From: Achromobacter sp. MFA1 R4
GTDB taxonomy: Bacteria; Pseudomonadota; Gammaproteobacteria; Burkholderiales; Burkholderiaceae_B
Direction of reading: 5' to 3'
DNA: 64,000 bases
Assembly: GCF_900156745.1 (NCBI RefSeq)
Contig: NZ_LT707065.1
Coordinates: forward strand, 186,001 to 250,000
The position numbers were made by a program, and so were the translations under genes. The notes under the pieces are model-generated. The model was not told the origin of the DNA. It saw only the letters and a program-made list of their open reading frames with translations, and ran no database searches. Positions 63,079 through 64,000 of this stretch are shown here, in pieces; positions within the stretch are counted from its first letter, which is position 1; the number at the start of each line of letters is the position of its first letter.

Positions 63079-64000
63079 GTGTTTCATGTCATCACCGGCC
63101 TCATCGCGCTCTACGTCATCTGGCGCTTCGTCTGGCCACTGCACTGGCCCGCCGCGGGCAGGATGCTGCTGGCCGTATTGGTGCTGCTGTCCGCCGAGCA
63201 CCATCTCATCACCCGCAACTTCTTCGGGACCATGGCCTCGCCCGAAGTGCCCGCCGCCGTGCTGATGGCGCTGGGCGCGGCGTTCGGCGCGGTCATCCTG
63301 CTGGCCCTGTTCCTGTTCATCCGGGACGGGGCAGGCCTGGCCCTGTCGGCGTTTTCGCGCAGCCGGGGACGCGCCCTGCTCGCCTGCCCGCGCCTGCGCA
63401 CGGGGCTGGCGTGCGCCGCGATGGCGCTGTCCGTGCTGGGCGTCTGGCAGGCGGTGCGCGTGCCGGAGGTCAAGACGATCGAAGTCGCCCTGCCCCACCT
63501 GCCGCGCGCGTATGACGGCTTTCGCATCGTGCACCTGACGGACCTGCACGCCAGCCGGCTGCTTCAGGCCGACTGGATGCGAGCGGTGGTCGCCCGCGCC
63601 AATGCGCTCGAGCCGGACCTGACGCTCATCACCGGCGACCTGGTCGATGGCACGCCCGCGGCGCGCGCCGCCGACGTGCAGCCGCTGGCCGACCTGCGCG
63701 CGCCGCACGGCGTGGTGGCGATCCCGGGCAATCACGAGTACTACGCCGAATACCTCGGCTGGCTGCAGGCCTTCGAGAAGCTTGGCCTGCGCATGCTGCT
63801 CAATGCGCACATGACCCTAGAACGCGACGGCCAGCCGCTCGTGCTGGCAGGCATCACCGACAGCACGGCGGCGCGCGTGGGCCAGCCGCTGCCCGATATC
63901 GATGCGGCCATGAAGGGCGTGCCGCCCGCGTCGGCGGTGATCCTCTTGAGCCATCGCCCAGTCGGCGCCGAGCGCCATGCCCAGGCCGGCGCCGGCCTGC
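63079..64000 (+). CDS. membrane-anchored metallophosphoesterase (3' end outside window)
   Basis: Open to the window end; 307 codons are visible from a GTG with AGGA eight bases upstream. Four membrane helices fill the first 130 residues (Thr-Gly-Leu-Ile-Ala-Leu-Tyr at the start). The phosphoesterase domain begins near residue 150: Leu-Thr-Asp-Leu-His-Ala-Ser, then Gly-Asp-Leu-Val-Asp-Gly, Gly-Asn-His-Glu and Leu-Ser-His-Arg-Pro. These are the binuclear-metal motifs of the YkuE/YaeI-like family, which can cleave UDP-diacylglucosamine-like or other phosphodiesters. The final His-containing motif (Gly-His-x-His) would lie just beyond the last base. Confidence 0.9.
   Translation, partial: MFHVITGLIALYVIWRFVWPLHWPAAGRMLLAVLVLLSAEHHLITRNFFGTMASPEVPAAVLMALGAAFGAVILLALFLFIRDGAGLALSAFSRSRGRALLACPRLRTGLACAAMALSVLGVWQAVRVPEVKTIEVALPHLPRAYDGFRIVHLTDLHASRLLQADWMRAVVARANALEPDLTLITGDLVDGTPAARAADVQPLADLRAPHGVVAIPGNHEYYAEYLGWLQAFEKLGLRMLLNAHMTLERDGQPLVLAGITDSTAARVGQPLPDIDAAMKGVPPASAVILLSHRPVGAERHAQAGAGL

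Noticed and set aside
1..64000. Search by eye for tRNA, rRNA, CRISPR arrays, insertion-sequence ends, integrases and prophage genes
   Set aside because: None found. The repeats seen are short tandem units, there is no transposase or integrase reading frame, and no cloverleaf candidate stood out in the intergenic gaps.

Overview
The window is about 68-70% GC by eye and tightly packed, with many 4-nt start/stop overlaps. Its gene families are typical of an Alcaligenaceae beta-proteobacterium of the Achromobacter/Bordetella type: four Bug-type (tripartite tricarboxylate) substrate-binding proteins, several CaiB/BaiF CoA-transferases, Liv-type ABC importers, a FecI/FecR iron-signalling set and an autotransporter. 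This placement is inferred from gene content; no rRNA or tRNA gene is present to confirm it. I see no phage, IS element or CRISPR array, so the window looks like ordinary chromosome rich in accessory catabolic genes.

Layout. 1-3.4 kb: the 3' end of an autotransporter, a poorly coding stretch and an MscS-type channel. 3.5-5.4 kb: a zinc alcohol dehydrogenase and a SYLF-domain protein. 5.5-27.1 kb: a large acyl-CoA catabolic locus. It holds a GntR/FCD regulator, a CitE-like lyase, an isochorismatase-fold protein, a pair of overlapping CoA-transferase subunits, two hotdog-fold hydratases, an SMP-30 lactonase, a complete Liv-type ABC importer, a beta-hydroxyacid dehydrogenase and an SDR. A third CoA-transferase is divergent from the importer, followed by Bug receptors, an ADP-forming acyl-CoA ligase and an enoyl-CoA hydratase/isomerase, and the locus is bounded by an IclR regulator. 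A 12-bp palindrome, AGAATGCATTCT, occurs at three promoter positions of this locus (two perfect copies, one 11/12) and very likely ties it into one regulon.

28.2-33.4 kb: a Fur-box-led sigma/anti-sigma/TonB receptor/PepSY iron-uptake operon. 33.4-39.8 kb: an FAD-linked oxidase, small proteins, a BON-domain protein, a CinA-like amidase and a glycosyltransferase/NodS-type methyltransferase/acyl-CoA dehydrogenase set. 39.85-45.6 kb: the four-gene ligase-associated DNA-repair cassette (phosphoesterase, Lhr-like helicase, ATP-dependent ligase, MBL exonuclease). It is followed by a 25-residue membrane peptide and an unassigned protein with a PD-(D/E)XK nuclease signature. 47.3-51.6 kb: a LysR regulator divergent from a CoA-transferase/quinone oxidoreductase/Bug operon.

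51.6-61.0 kb: an eight-gene lipid-modification operon (desaturase, FAD oxidoreductase, DUF1365, two Cfa-type methyltransferases, DUF2878, DUF1295, lipocalin), an alpha/beta hydrolase and an ECF sigma/RskA-type anti-sigma pair. The desaturase and the hydrolase are preceded by the same promoter-like motif, GCATCC-N16-CGTATA, which I propose is read by the local ECF sigma. 61.3-64 kb: an acetylpolyamine amidohydrolase-type deacetylase, a GNAT acetyltransferase and a membrane metallophosphoesterase cut by the window end.
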